Source of the DNA: Tuctoria greenei | Lineage: Eukaryota; Streptophyta; Magnoliopsida; Poales; Poaceae | Direction: 5' to 3' | Length of the DNA: 64,000 bases | Assembly (NCBI GenBank): GCA_036927565.1 | Contig: JAYESD010000001.1 | Coordinates: forward strand, 17,174,001 to 17,238,000 | Part shown: piece after piece, positions 30,358 through 42,500 of the stretch | Layout of the letters: each line of letters opens with the position of its first letter | How positions within the stretch are numbered: position 1 is the first letter of the stretch | The notes under the pieces: model-generated | Seen by the model: the letters and a program-made list of their open reading frames with translations, nothing else | What the model was told of the DNA's origin: nothing | Databases searched by the model: none | Translations under genes and position numbers: made by a program

Positions 30358-31530
30358 TAGTATGTAATTTCTGGATTTAGAAGTAAATGACACATGGGTT
30401 ATCTGATCAACCACTCCAAATGTTGTACTCTCATTCCTGTTTTACAAATTTGTATTCCTAAGATTTTTAGTTCCCATGGTTTTCACTTTTTTCTTTCTTG
30501 TGGCTTTCTCGGATCGTACATTTTTTTCTATTCTTTCTTTTCTAATTCCTCCATTAGTAACAAACACTGCAGTTTATAGAAAGCACACCATCCGATCCAA
30601 AATCTACATCGGTCATGTAATCTGACGTTATCACTATTATTTGGAATGGCTACTTACAATGCTCTTTACATTAGGAACAAGACATCAAACCGTGATGTCG
30701 TCTACAAGCATTCATGGTGGCCAACAAGCACCTGGTATAACTATAAATGTGTTTACTATCAAAATTAAACAAATTTAGACAACATTAAATCATTTGCATG
30801 GTACGCAGAGAATATTGCAGCACATGATGTTCAGGAACCCCGAGGTTCTTCACTCCCTGGTACTACTACGATGCATGAACCAATAGCAGGTATAGATATA
30901 CAAACCAGAAATACTCCTTCCGCCCCAGCGTAATTTTTGTTTTGAAGCTTAAAAAATGTCCCACTCCAACTCTATCCTCGGTAGTAGCTTCCAACTACCC
31001 ATATAACATCACATTACTACCTGCCTCTCTACTGTGCCATTTGTTTTGGCATAGCGTGTTAGTTTTTTACTCTACTCCTTTGGCATTGAATTTGGAGCAT
31101 TTTGAGAGACTACGTTCTGTCCTTTAGATGTATTGATGATGGGTGTATCATGGTCATTTGCATTCTTTCCTAGGCTCTACTAATTGTTTTAGCATGCCTT
31201 GTGATTCTACTTTCTTATTAGTACTTAGTCTTTATAGTTAACAGTTCATCAGCCTGTGTGATTGCGTGATTTTTTTATGCCTCCACGCTGGGCTGTCTCG
31301 CCGCCGGCCACTCCGGCCGGCACCGGCGCCCACACCCACGCCCTGCTGCTGGTCACTTCAGTGTCCTCCCCGACGCGTCTCCCTCACCCATCGCCATGTC
31401 CCATCCTTCGCGTGCCATGATTACCCCACCACCCGCAAATCCCTTGCCATTACTCGCCCTACCACCAATCCTCCTCGAGAGTTTCGGCAAGACCAAACCC
31501 TCGCTTTGTTGAGTGTCGCAAGCTGATACT

Positions 31531-31633
31531 ATGCAGTACTGCACCTGCAGTAGCCGCCACTGACAAGTAGACCCGATGTCTCATGGGCCCACATGTCAGT
31601 GGCAGCTAATGCAGGTGCAGTACTGCGGAGGAT
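31531..31633. mobile_element. Foldback MITE, copy 2
   Basis: ATGCAGTACTGCACCTGCAG at the left and its inverse at the right (CAGGTGCAGTACTGC), centre GGGCCCACATG. Same family as 20009-20117. Confidence 0.75.
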
Positions 31634-31844
31634 TTCAATCCTGCAAGCTGCATGCCTTATTTGTCTTGCATTCGCCACCTGCTACCGCTGGCGTTCATTA
31701 CTTGCCCTGCAACTAATAATTCTCTTCGAGACGCGCTCCGGCTGATGTCAGTCAGACCGAACCGGCGAACCCTATCTTTGTCTAGTCTAGCGTTGCCAGC
31801 CGTATGCCCCCTCACAGTCTTGCCTGCTTTGCTCATGGACTAAA

Positions 31845-31889
31845 AATCCTCTGCAGTACTACGAGTGCATACCGCCACTGACATGTGTA
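31845..31889. repeat. Foldback MITE, half copy 3
   Basis: AATCCTCTGCAGTACT and CCGCCACTGACATGTG match the left arm of the family. The right arm is absent. Confidence 0.6.
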
Positions 31890-32217
31890 CCTTATGGATC
31901 ATTTTAGGGTATGAACAGCAACAAAGAAGTTAATAATGTAACCCCCCATCAAAATAGTTGTCGTTAGGACAGTCCTAACTACTGTAGTAGTTCATTTTTA
32001 ATTCATTTGTTGGGAACAATTAATATAAACTAGGAGGGAGTACTACGGAACAAAATGGTGGCACAACGCGGTCGTCCCACGCTCGTATTTGCCGCACTCG
32101 TCCTGAAGATGGTATGAACATCAGACTTTTCTTCTTTTCACACTATTTGTACATGATACTAAACTTGTTCAGGCAGTAATTTGCTTTAATCATTTACCGT
32201 TTGAATCAATGTAACAG

Positions 32218-33773
32218 AAGGAAGGAAACTAGGAAGAAGTGTGGCTAAAGTACTTAAGGTTGCCAGAATATTCTATGCATCCCAAGTCAGTAGAACGAAG
32301 CTCGTGAAGCTACCAATTCAGTTCCCCGCTAGGTTGGGTGCTGCGGTTGGTATTAATCAGAGGCACTTTGTCGATGATGTGGTTATGTTTACAAAAATAC
32401 ATGCATCCCTCAGCGGTGCAAGGAAGTGGGCAGAGGTTGGCCATAGTAACAAGAGAGATATAGTACGAGACATTCTGGTTAGTGTTGTCACACCCCCACA
32501 CAAGTATTTTTTTTCTTGCAATCTCCATCCTGTGCGTTTACAGCAACTTGTTATACAATGTACAGTATTCCTGGGACATGGAGGACACACCGGAGAGCAC
32601 AAGAAAAATTTTGAAAATTGTTGGTGAGCGCTACAAGGGGTGGCGCTCGACTTTGCATGCCACCTATAAGAGTTATTGTACCAATGAAGAACGTATACGA
32701 AACCAGCCTGCTGACATAACGATGCCCGAGTGGTTGCACCTAATAGAATATTTTGGGTTTGAGCGATTCAAGGTCAGCTATCTTTTTAATAGCTTCGCAT
32801 CATACAAAAAATATTTCATTTACTTTCATTCTTGGAATTAATTCTTAAAATTATTACAGTCAATAAGCAGGACCAATTCTCAAAATTGAAGCAGACAAAA
32901 GGCGTGTCACTTGCTTGGATCCAAATCCTACGCCCAACTTAGTTATGAGAAGGTATGAAAAATAAATCACGCTTTTACTTTGTGCTGCTAACATTATGTA
33001 TATCGACATGTTGAAGTTTACTTGTATTTTATGTAGCGAGACCTAGAGACTGGAGAAGAACCCGATGACATACAACTGTGGGAGGCAAGCCATTTGTTGA
33101 ACGGTAACTGGACAAACAAGCTGGCAGAAGCTGTACATGTGAGTAATAATTCAAACAATCCCCAATTAAATAAATATTTGCGAATTACCTGTGACTTTTC
33201 TTTTCGTATACAGATCGAGACACGTGCCCAAGTGGACGACATGGAAGCTGAGCAGGGAGGCCCAATTCCAAATGAGGAGAGAAACTACATTTTCCAGCGT
33301 TGTTATAGATCCTCAATCGGTTGTGCAGGATCACATGTTCGGGTCGTGGTTATATGGCTAACCCAACTGGTCCCGAACGTGAACGTATGTGTATCCAGAT
33401 GTCTGAACACCTCAACGACCAAGTTCGAAACTTAGAAGTTAGAAATGCAGGCCTTAATGAAATAGTGCAGGACCTGGAAGGAAGAAATGGTAGCTTAAAC
33501 ACCCAAGTGGACTGCATAAACCAGAAGAATGAAGAGTTAACCGTTCAAGTCCAGAACTTACAAGGTCAGATAGCAGCTGGTCGTGAACAGACAGCTAAGG
33601 AAATGCAGGACATGCATGTCTCAGTGGCTGAAATGCACAAAATGATGATGGCGACCACTCCACAGAAGGTCCAACAAATAAGGAACTACCAAAAGCCACC
33701 TGTTCCAACAATTAGTCCCGGTCAACTTAGGAAAACTCTTAGCATGCAAACACGTCGCTTAAGTAATCCTTGA
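32218..33773 (+). pseudogene. TNPA-like En/Spm protein gene, at least five exons
   Basis: Exons read from GT-AG borders: 32218-32477 (KLGRSVAKVLKVARIF, QFPARLGAAVG), 32566-32772 (YSWDMEDTPESTRKIL, TMPEWLHLIEYF), 32860-32952 (LLGSKSYAQLSYEK), 33037-33138 (GEEPDDIQLWEASHLLNG), 33214-33773 (IETRAQVDDMEAEQGG, then a long coiled coil). GSKSYAQ and GEEPD with the LWE-x-(S/T)H block are the hallmarks of the plant Ptta/En/Spm protein domain. Lesions: a TGA in the fourth listed segment upstream of the conserved block (near 32891) and a one-base frameshift near 33345, after which the coiled coil (RNLEVRNAGLNEIVQDLEGR) is read in another frame. A first exon may lie at 32055-32111, but its splice phase does not fit. 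In intact elements the protein binds the subterminal repeats. Confidence 0.75.
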
Positions 33774-33789
33774 GTGTTGTTATGCATGT

Positions 33790-35235
33790 TGTAATATCAA
33801 TTGATGGATGTTTATTGTTAAACTCGTGATTCTGTTGCCACTAATTGTCAAACCTGGTGCATTCGGGTTCTACTGCCGCTAATTATAAAACGTGGCATTA
33901 CGAATTTGTTGTCACGAATGATAAATTGTTGCAATAGGAAGCTATTGCCAATACGTCTGATAAAACGTGGCAATAGAATGACAAAACACTGCAGTATAAA
34001 CATTTGGCAGTGACTCAAAAAACGTTGCATTAAAACACTATTGCCACAGATAAGAAATTGTTGCAACACCAAACTATTCGCCACAGATGCGAAATCGTTG
34101 CGGTACCATATACTAGTTCCAACGGATGTGAAATCGTTGTAATACAGTACTATTTGCCATGTTTGTGGACTCGTTGCAATACCCAACCATTCGCTATGGA
34201 TATGAAATCGTTGCAGTACCAGACTAGTTCCCACGGATCTGAAATCGTTGCAATACGGCACTATTCGCCACGTTTGTTGACTCGTTGCACTAACCTACTA
34301 TTTGCCACAGACGTTAAACCGTCTCAGTATCATACTATTTGCCACGGATGTGACATCATTGCAGTACCATACTATTTGCCACGAATGTGAAATCGTTGCA
34401 ATATCGTGATATTCGTTGCAATATGGTAAATCGTCGCTACAACATAACTCATTGCAATATGTTACTATTTGCCACGGCTGTGAAAATCGTTGCAATACTG
34501 TAGTATTTGCCACGAATGTGAAAATTGTTGTAATCACATACTATTACCACGCACGCAAAATCGTTGCAATACAATGCTATTCGTTGCAATACATTAAATC
34601 TTCGCAATACGGTGAACCGTCACAATAACATACCATTTGCCATGAATGTTAAATCGTTACAATACCGTACTATTGCCACGCCTGCGAAATTGTTGCAATA
34701 CAATGCTATTCGTTGCAATACGTTAAATCGTCGCAATAAACTAAACCGTTGCAATAACATACTATTTGCCACAAATGTGAAATCGTTACAATACCGTACT
34801 ATTGTCACGCGTGTGAAATCGTTGCAACCACATACAATTACCACGAATGTGAAATCATTGCAATACCATGCTGTTTGTTGCAATACGTTAAACCGTTGCA
34901 ATACGCTAAATCGTTGTAACAACATACTGTTTACCACGAATATGAAATCGTTGCAATACCGTACTATTTGCCACGATCGTGAACCCGTTGCAATACCATA
35001 CAATTCATTGTGATACATTAAATCGTTGCAATACATGAAAACGTTGCAATAGCATCCTATTTGCCACTGATGTAAAATCATTGCAATACCATACTATTCG
35101 CCACGGATGCCAAGGCATCGCAGATAACCTATTGCCGCGGGAATTATTATGACGATTCGTAAAAACTATCGCCACGCTCTTTTTCGTTGCAACAACGACC
35201 TATTGCAACGAAAAACAACCTATTGCGACGAATTT
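33790..35235. repeat. CACTA subterminal repeat array
   Basis: About 1.4 kb of irregularly spaced, degenerate units of 17-40 bp. The commonest reads TCGTTGCAATACC, with some twenty close matches to [CA]GTTGCAATA. A second module, ACTATTTGCCACG with GATGTGAAATCG, alternates with it. The array gives spurious open frames in several phases; none is a gene. Confidence 0.85.
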
Positions 35236-35267
35236 TTTCGTTGCGATAAACCGGGATCCTTGCAGTG
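35236..35267 (-). repeat. CACTA 3' terminal inverted repeat
   Basis: The minus strand from 35267 reads CACTGCAAGGATCCCGGTTT, preceded by TAA at 35268-35270 as a likely 3-bp target site. The sequence beyond it is Sirevirus gag, so the transposon inserted into gag. Confidence 0.75.
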
Positions 35268-36373
35268 TAATTTGATCTACCCCCTTGTCTTCTTTTCATC
35301 ATCCTTTTGAATTTCTTCATAAATAGGATCATGTATTCTTCATCTATGTCGCTGCTCTCATCATCACTGTCATCTTCTTCTTGAGCCTCTCAAGCTTCTT
35401 TTGACAAGGGCTTGCAAGTGGACTTCAAGGCGACCCCCTTCTTCTTTGCTGAGCTGAGGTCGGCAATCTCTTTGACATGCTTAGCTTGTTTCTCCGTCAT
35501 CTCAAAGTTAATGATCTTTCCAAGCAATTCGTCCAGGGTCATTTCCCAATACCCGAGACTTTCTATAATCATTGAGCACAGGGTAACATTGCAAGGCATG
35601 AAAGCTCTAAGAATGAGCTTCACCACCTCGTGATCGTTCCACTTTTTGCTTCCATATGCTTGAACCTTGTTGATGAGAGTCTTCAACCGGTTGTGCATGT
35701 CCTGCGGTGACTCATCTTCTTCTACAACGAATCTTCCCAATTCGCCTTCGATCATTTCGATTTTAGCTTCTCGCACATGACGATCGCCTTCATGTGCAGT
35801 TTGTAGTGTGTCTCATAGTTCTTTTGCAATCTCGAGTCCATCCACATTGGTGAACCATCTCTACTCAATGAAGATGTAATGACCGCTGTAGCTTGAGCAT
35901 TTTGATGAATTGCTTGCTCTTTGACTTGGTGTGAGCTCTTCATCGTCGTCCAGGGTATCTATTCCTTTACACACTATATGCCACAAACTAGGGTTAAGTG
36001 ATATTAAATGCATTTTCATATTTTTCCTCCACATTGAATAATCATTGCCATCAAAGTATGGGGCTTTTCTTAGAGGGATTGACAAGTAATGGTTGTTGTT
36101 ACAATTCAAGCAGTCATAATTAAAAGGATATCGGGAGTAGTCAGTGTGACTACTCCCCTTCTTCTTCTTATCATCTTCGATCTTCAATTTGCCTTTGGAG
36201 AGAGCTTTCTTCCTTAGGAGCGCCTTGAGTTCAAGTGTCTCCTCATCATCGTCCTCGAAGTCCTGAATGGCGTCGAGGAGCTTCTCTAATTTTTGAGCCT
36301 TTTCATCTTCAACCTTCTCTTGGTTGAGGCTCTTGTGCACATCCTTCATGTCCGATATCTTCTCTTCGAGCAA
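35268..36373 (-). pseudogene. Second Sirevirus: gag, 5' part, cut by the CACTA element
   Basis: Minus strand, start MLEEKISDMKDVHK at 36373. It is closely similar to the gag at 14409-16499 (APYFDGNDYSMWRKNMKMHL, MILFMKKFKRMMKRRQG). The frame is broken near 35860-35880 and again near 35390, and the coding sequence stops at the CACTA edge. The rest of gag and all of pol are missing on the far side of the CACTA element, so this locus has lost sequence as well as been interrupted. Confidence 0.85.
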
Positions 36374-36410
36374 TTAGTCTCTTTTGAAGAGTCCTTGCTC
36401 GGATACCAAT

Positions 36411-37990
36411 TGAATGTGGCCTAGAGCGGGGGTGAATAGGCCTTTTTGAACTTTTGTCAGAACCTGCAACACTCAGCAACTTGATCAAATACCGATAAAT
36501 CGGACTAGTCCAGTAGTGTGTGGACTAGTCCGGTGCATGCCGGCTAGATCGATCAAGTTTGATCGATGATCTCGATCCAAGTACTCTACGAAGCGGAAAT
36601 TAAGATGTAACTAGACTATGTTGCTTCAATTAAACTGAAGATAGCACAAGGTAACCTTAGTTTCAAGTTTTGACGTAATTTGACTAAGATCAATTAAACC
36701 CTAGATGCAATGAACAAAAAGCACAAAGTGAAGACACAAGATTTTTATCCTATGGTTCAGTTCCCACGAAGGCAACCTACATCCACGTTGAGGAGCCCAC
36801 GAAAGGACCGGGTCTTCACCAACCCTACCCTCGTCGAATCACCACGGAGGCCGATTCTCTTCCACTAATCACAAAGGGGTAAGATAACCGTGTTCAAGGG
36901 GCCTTCTCACAAGTTGAGGGCTCCCCAAGATTTACAATACAAAACTCCACTAAACACACTCAAAGATCTTCAATAAAACAATGAGAGTGTGCGAGAGAAT
37001 CAAACCCAAGAGCTCAAGTCGTACGAACGTGTCTCTCCATTGATCTATGGTTAATCCTCAAGGATTTAATCTTTCTTGCATTGAATTGTGTGGAGAGACG
37101 TGTTTTCTAGGCTCTTGGAAGGTGTGACAACACAGGGGGTCGAGAGTTAATGATTAGAGGCCGTGCACCTCTATTTATACTAGTGTTTCCAAAGGTTACC
37201 ATTAGGGTTTTCAAAGTCCGGACTAGTTCGATGTGCGGCGTGTGGGAAATCCTAAGTGTCCTGAATTATCGGACTTGTCCGGCCAGGGGCAAACTAGTCT
37301 GATTTTGTCTCTGGAGATGTTCGTACTAGTCCGGCACATATCGGACTAGTCCAGTGTGGTGAAACCCTTGGTGAATTGAGGACAAGTCCGAACTTGGAGG
37401 ACTTTTCCGATTTTAGTTAGAAGGTTTTCAGACTAATCTGTGCAGATATAGGACTTGTCTTATTTAGGTCAGAAAGATATCGGACTAGCCCGTGGAGATA
37501 TCGGACTTGTCCGACTTCGTGCAAACTGTGAAGTGTTGAGGACTAGTCCACACTGAGGAGCACTAGTCCGATCTTCGTCAGGGAGATATCGGACTAGTCC
37601 GTGGTGATATCGGACTAGTCCGGTCTGTGTAAACTGGACTATGTGTGCAGACAAGTCCGCACTGGGAGGACTTGTCCGATTTTGAACAGAGAGATATCGT
37701 ACTAGTCCGGGGTATATCGAACTAGTCTGGACGTGTATGAATTTGTGCAGTGAGAGTGATTAAAATTTTGCTTGAACTCTTGGGGTGTGTTTCTCCAACA
37801 CACTCCATACACAATGAGTATTATAATCATTTCTTGAGCTCCTTTCAACTTGATTTATCACTCTCCCTTCTTTTTGCGCTTTCTTCATAATTTCAATAAA
37901 ACATGCGCTCGTCTCAACAATTTAGTTAGGATCTCATTTGCTTGTCATAAATCAACCAAAACCCACAAGTGATGCCTAGATGCACTTTCA
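36411..37990 (-). repeat. Second Sirevirus: 5' LTR
   Basis: 1580 bp, TGAATGTGGCC to GATGCACTTTCA, the same family as the LTRs at 6337 and 16552 but more diverged. It carries its own set of CGGACTAGTCCG and CGGACTTGTCCG palindromes at about 36500-36530 and 37215-37720. The adjoining primer site has one changed base (minus strand TTGGTATCCGAGC). Confidence 0.9.
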
Positions 37991-39503
37991 TGCAGGACCC
38001 AGCGCTGCATTCGCCTACCTCGAGCTCCGACGAGGTGGAAGCGCTAGGGCGGTGGCGCATCGCCAGCACAGATGCGCCCTACTACTCTCGGCCTTGTTCT
38101 GGCAGTTTGGGCTTAAAATAGGACGAGAAACTCAATTGTAGGGTCAACTCGACATGGCAAACAGCCAGAAAGAGGCTCCAGACGGCCGCAGCGGCGAGAA
38201 CCTCAGCTTTTGCTTGGGAGAATGTCATTTAGGGCGGAAACTACACCAATAGAATTGTATTGACATGAGGAGCAAGATTATGACCTTCAAACGTGTTGAA
38301 CAGCCTTGCAATTACTGGCTCGACGACAAGGCTAGGATTTGACATTGGCGGCCGAAAAAACTCTTATTCCGGCTCAATTACTGGACAATTTTCAATGGTT
38401 TTTTGTCAAGGGACTGCGATAAAAAGTTTTGGAGCTATGTCTAAACTGGATTAAAGGATGGTTACATGTCAAACTCGAATTGAGGTGAATACCTAGCGCT
38501 GCTTATCAAGAACAGAGTGGGGAAAACTTGAGCATGCCACGGCTACAAGCTATGAAACGATAATGAAATCCTAAGACATCAAGTAGGGATCCTGGCAAAA
38601 CATGCAACTGCTTGGGAGAGAAGTGAAGTTGATGAAAACGGGGGTACTATGGTGTCTTGGCTCGGCGGTTCGAAACAGAGATGATGGCGACCTAAAAAAT
38701 ATCGGCGCATCGGTTGAGCATGACACAAACTTGATGGGGGAAAGGATGGAGCGTCAGAAAACAAAAGTTTTTGCTTTTGTTTGTCTTCTCAACCGAGAAC
38801 TAGTTCGTCCTGGCAACGAAGAAGCAGAGCGGGCGGTAATGGCATCGGCAGCAAGAACAAAGACAAGAGCGTTGCTTTTTCACCGTGGAAATGAGAGAGG
38901 AGGTGCACAGCTCGTCTGCAATGCGATAGATATCTGGGAGGCAAAGGATTGGGCATCAAGGCAAAGCCATCACGGTGGCCGCATGCATCGCCGCGGTGTC
39001 GAGTGGAGGAACGGAGAAAAAACAGCGTATGGAGCAAGTGGGTCTAACTAGTGGGTCCCACCCATCATACTCAAGCACAGCCTCTCTAGTCCTTCAGTTT
39101 CACCAACTAACAATGTCCCAAAATCCTAGATTTTTGTAGAGGGACCAAATCAAATGTGTTGATTCATAATATGGAATTCGATTTCATATTTGGACAAGTT
39201 TCATCTCAATTCAAATTTTGAATTTGAATTCAAGTTGATTTCAATGCATGCCATTAAATCCATATCAAATGGCCTTAACAAATTCTAAAAACTTGCTGGG
39301 CCACTATTTGAAATATTTGGAATCCACTGGGCCACTAAAAATTATAATTTGAGTAAGTTTGAATAGTGCCTAAATTGGAATTTTTAAACCATCAATTCAA
39401 GTTTGAATTACATTGATATTTCTTCTGCTCATTAATTTGTTTTTCCTCTTTTCCTATTGATCTCCCCTCACTGAGGTTTGCACTTCAATTAAGGGCTTTT
39501 ACA
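37991..39503 (-). repeat. 3' LTR (probably truncated) of the chromodomain gypsy element
   Basis: The inner end, on the minus strand, is TGTAAAAGCCC at 39503, next to the polypurine tract TTAAGGGGGGAGGGA (39504-39518). Similar blocks (TGGGTCCCACC, CTAGATTTTTGT) occur at the far end of the right LTR near 56910-56995. It abuts the Sirevirus LTR directly, so its outer part is likely missing. Open frames inside (for example 38602-39051) are not conserved. Confidence 0.55.
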
Positions 39504-39566
39504 TCCCTCCCCCCTTAAAATAATCTTGTCCCGACATTACAAAAGGAAGAGACATAGGTGAAAAGA

Positions 39567-42500
39567 TTACCGGACATGAGATGACAGCAAGTTCGGATAG
39601 TTTGATCGGAGATAATCCTCGCTTTCCCATGTCGCTTCCTCAGCGGTATGGTTACTCAACAAGGCTTTGTAGAAGTACAAAGTCCGGTTTCTGGTGGTGC
39701 CAGTCTTTTTATCGATAATTCGGAGTGGATGCTCTGAATTAGTGAGACCCGGTTCGAGAGCTTCAATGTCTTCGTTGCGGATTTCAGCTAGGTATTTAAG
39801 GCATTTCTGCAGCTGAGAGATGTGAGAAACATTGTGAATTATAGAGAGTGACGCCGGTAACTCCAAATGATAGGCCACGGGTCCGCATTTCTCAATGATG
39901 GCGAACAGACCAATGAATCGTAGAGCAAGCTTTCCATTCACTCCGAAATGATGAATCCCTTTCATCGGAGAGACACGGAGATAAATGCAATCTCCGATGT
40001 CGAAGTGGAGAGGTCGACGTCTTTTATCTGCACAGCTTTTCTGAAGAGATTGAGCAGCCACAGCCTTGAGATTGGCTAGAATCACTCGCACTTGTTCCTC
40101 AACTTCATTCACAAGATCAATACCGTATATCACTCGCTTGCCAGACTCACACCAGTTGAATGGTGTGCGACATTTCCAATCATAGAGATCTTCATACGGC
40201 ACCATCTTGATGCTAGCTTGATAGCCACTGTTATATGATAACTCCGCCAATGGTAAATGATCATCCCAATTTTTACCGTGGTGGATGGCACAAGTGCGTA
40301 GCATATCTTCAAGAACTTGATTCACCTGTTCAGTTTGACCATCCATCTGCAGATGATATGTGGAACTTCATATCAGTTTGGTCCCCAATGATGCGTGCAG
40401 CTGCTCCTAGAAGTGAGCAACAAACAACACACCACGATCTGAGATAATCGTCCAGGGACTCCGTGCAAGCACATAATTCTTGCAATATATAACTCCGCAT
40501 ACTTCTGAGCATGATAATTGGTGTTGACAGGAATAAAATGGGCTGATTTGGTTAGTCGATCAACTATCACCCAAATCGAATCGTGCTTGTGGAACGTGAG
40601 AGGAAAACCGACGATGAAATCCATACTAATATCCTCCCATTTCCATGCCGGAATGTTCAATGGTTGCAGCTATCCGGCCTTCCTCATGTGGTCGGCTTTC
40701 ACCCGCCGACACGTATCACACTCGGATACGTACTTTGCAATTTCCCTTTTCATCCGTGTGCACCAAAATCTTGTTGTCAGAGCTTGATACATCTTGTTGC
40801 TGCCCGAATGAATATAATACTTGGACAAGTGAGCTTCGTCCAATATTTTCTTACGAAGTGTCATATCACGGTATACCACTATACGCTCCTTAAACCATAG
40901 AGTATATTGTTCATAACTCCGGAAGCATTTCATTTCCCCATTCTCCATCCTCCTCGGAATGTGCAACATACCCACATATTTATTTTAAGCTTCCATAATC
41001 TCCTCACGTATGGTAGGAATGAGAGCAAGGTTATATAGCGCTCCATATGGAACCAAGTATAAACTCAGCTCATCCTCCTCCATTGGTGTGATGGACAGAT
41101 TGTTGATGTGAGACTTGCGGCTTAGCGCATCGGCAACCACATTCGCCTTGTCAGGATGGTAGTGAATTTCAATCTCATAATCTTTGATCAGCTCTAACCA
41201 TCTGCGCTATCACATATTCAACTCCTTCTGAGTGAAGATATATTTCAGGCTCTTGTGATCAGTGTAGAGATGCACTAGAATGCCCAGTAAATAGTGCCTA
41301 TATATCTTCAATGCGAGTACCATGGCAACGAGCTCAAGGTCATGAGTTGGATAATGTTTCTTATGATTCCAGAGCTGCCGTGATCCATATGCAATCACGC
41401 GGCCTTCTTGCATCAACACGCAGCCGAGACCAATGCTAGACGCATCATAATAAACATCCAAAGATTTGGTCGTATCCAGCTGAGCTAGCACTAAGGCTGT
41501 TGTGAGATGCTTCACCAATGCTTGAAATGCATCCTCACACGCCTTGCTCCAAATATATTTATTCCCCTTTTTCAGCAGTTCCGTCATTGGTTTAGCAATT
41601 TTTGAGAAGCTCGGAATGAACCTCTGATATATCCTGCTAATCCGAGGAAGCTGCGAACTTCGTGAACGGACTTTGGAGACTTCAATTTCAGCACTTGCAT
41701 AATTTTGCTTGGATCAACAGTGATGCCCTCTGCTGAAATAATGTGACCAAGAAATGGCACTTGGCTGATCCAAAATTTGCATTTTCTGAATTTTGTATAA
41801 AGTTTGTGATCTTTCAATCGTTAGAGCATGATATGCAAGTGGTTGGTGTGTTCTTCCTCTGATTTACAATAAACTAGTATGTCATCGATGAAGACCACGA
41901 CAAACTTATCCAACTAAGGCATGAACACTGAATTCATCAATTACATGAAGTGAGCCGGCGCGTTGGTAAGTCTGAATGACATGACGAGACATGCATAGAT
42001 TCCGTATCTCATTGAGAATGCCGTCTTCAGTATATCCTCCAGTCAAATTTTTATTTGATGATACCCGGACCGAAGATCCATCTTCGAAAAAACCTTAGCA
42101 CCCACTAATTGATCGAATATAATAATGATGTGCGGCAGTGGATACTTATTCTTGATCGTCACGGCATTGAGCGGATGATAGTCCACACATAGACGTAACG
42201 TCTTGTCCTTCTTCACAAACAATGTGGAGCAGCCCCAAGGTGATGAACATGGGCGTATTAGACCTTTGTCTAGCAGGTCTTTCAAATGCTCCTTTAATTC
42301 TGCCAACTCATTTGGTACCATCTTGTACGGCCTTCGAGAAATAGGCGTGATTCCCAAAATAAGTTCAATCTTGAACACGGTGTTCCTATCTGGTGGCATA
42401 CCCGGAAGGTCGTTGGGAAACACATCCGGATATTCACAGACCACACAAATGTCCTCAAGCTTTGTGGCTTCCGCGTTGTATGTGGCTGAAATTTCCTGGA

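Larger units (their letters stand above)
30914..32040. mobile_element. Possible mariner/Stowaway-type element holding two foldback MITE copies
   Basis: CTCCTTCCGCCCCAGCGTAA at the left and CTCCCTCCTAGTTTATAT on the minus strand at the right, each next to TA (30912-30913, 32041-32042). The ends match poorly after the first nine bases, so the pairing is uncertain. The interior has a C-rich stretch (31280-31500) without convincing coding potential. Confidence 0.35.
32055..35267 (+). mobile_element. CACTA (En/Spm-type) transposon, 3' part
   Basis: A spliced TNPA-like gene, then a long array of short repeats, then a terminal inverted repeat whose minus strand begins CACTGCAAGGATCCCGG at 35267, followed by TAA. 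CACTA elements are arranged this way, with their subterminal repeats serving as binding sites for their own protein. The 5' end, with the transposase gene, is not in the window: I find no CACTGCAAGG on the plus strand upstream. The element is therefore 5'-truncated. Confidence 0.85.

Noticed and set aside
30073..30414. Open frames made of repeated Tyr-Ile
   Set aside because: They are translations of the TA microsatellite at 30170-30253 and carry no coding signal.
31266..31526. Proline-rich ORF of 86 codons
   Set aside because: Biased composition, no partner exon, no conservation visible; it lies in MITE-rich sequence.
34058..35081. Overlapping open frames of 70-153 codons on both strands
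   Set aside because: They arise from the CACTA subterminal repeats, whose short periodic units avoid stops by chance. There is no domain and no similarity beyond the repeats themselves.
33790..35235. Resemblance to a CRISPR-like or satellite array
   Set aside because: Units are degenerate, of irregular spacing, and end at a CACTA terminal repeat; the surroundings are eukaryotic. The subterminal-array explanation is complete.
38602..39051. ORF of 149 codons in the left gypsy LTR
   Set aside because: It falls in LTR sequence with no recognisable domain and no matching frame in the right LTR.
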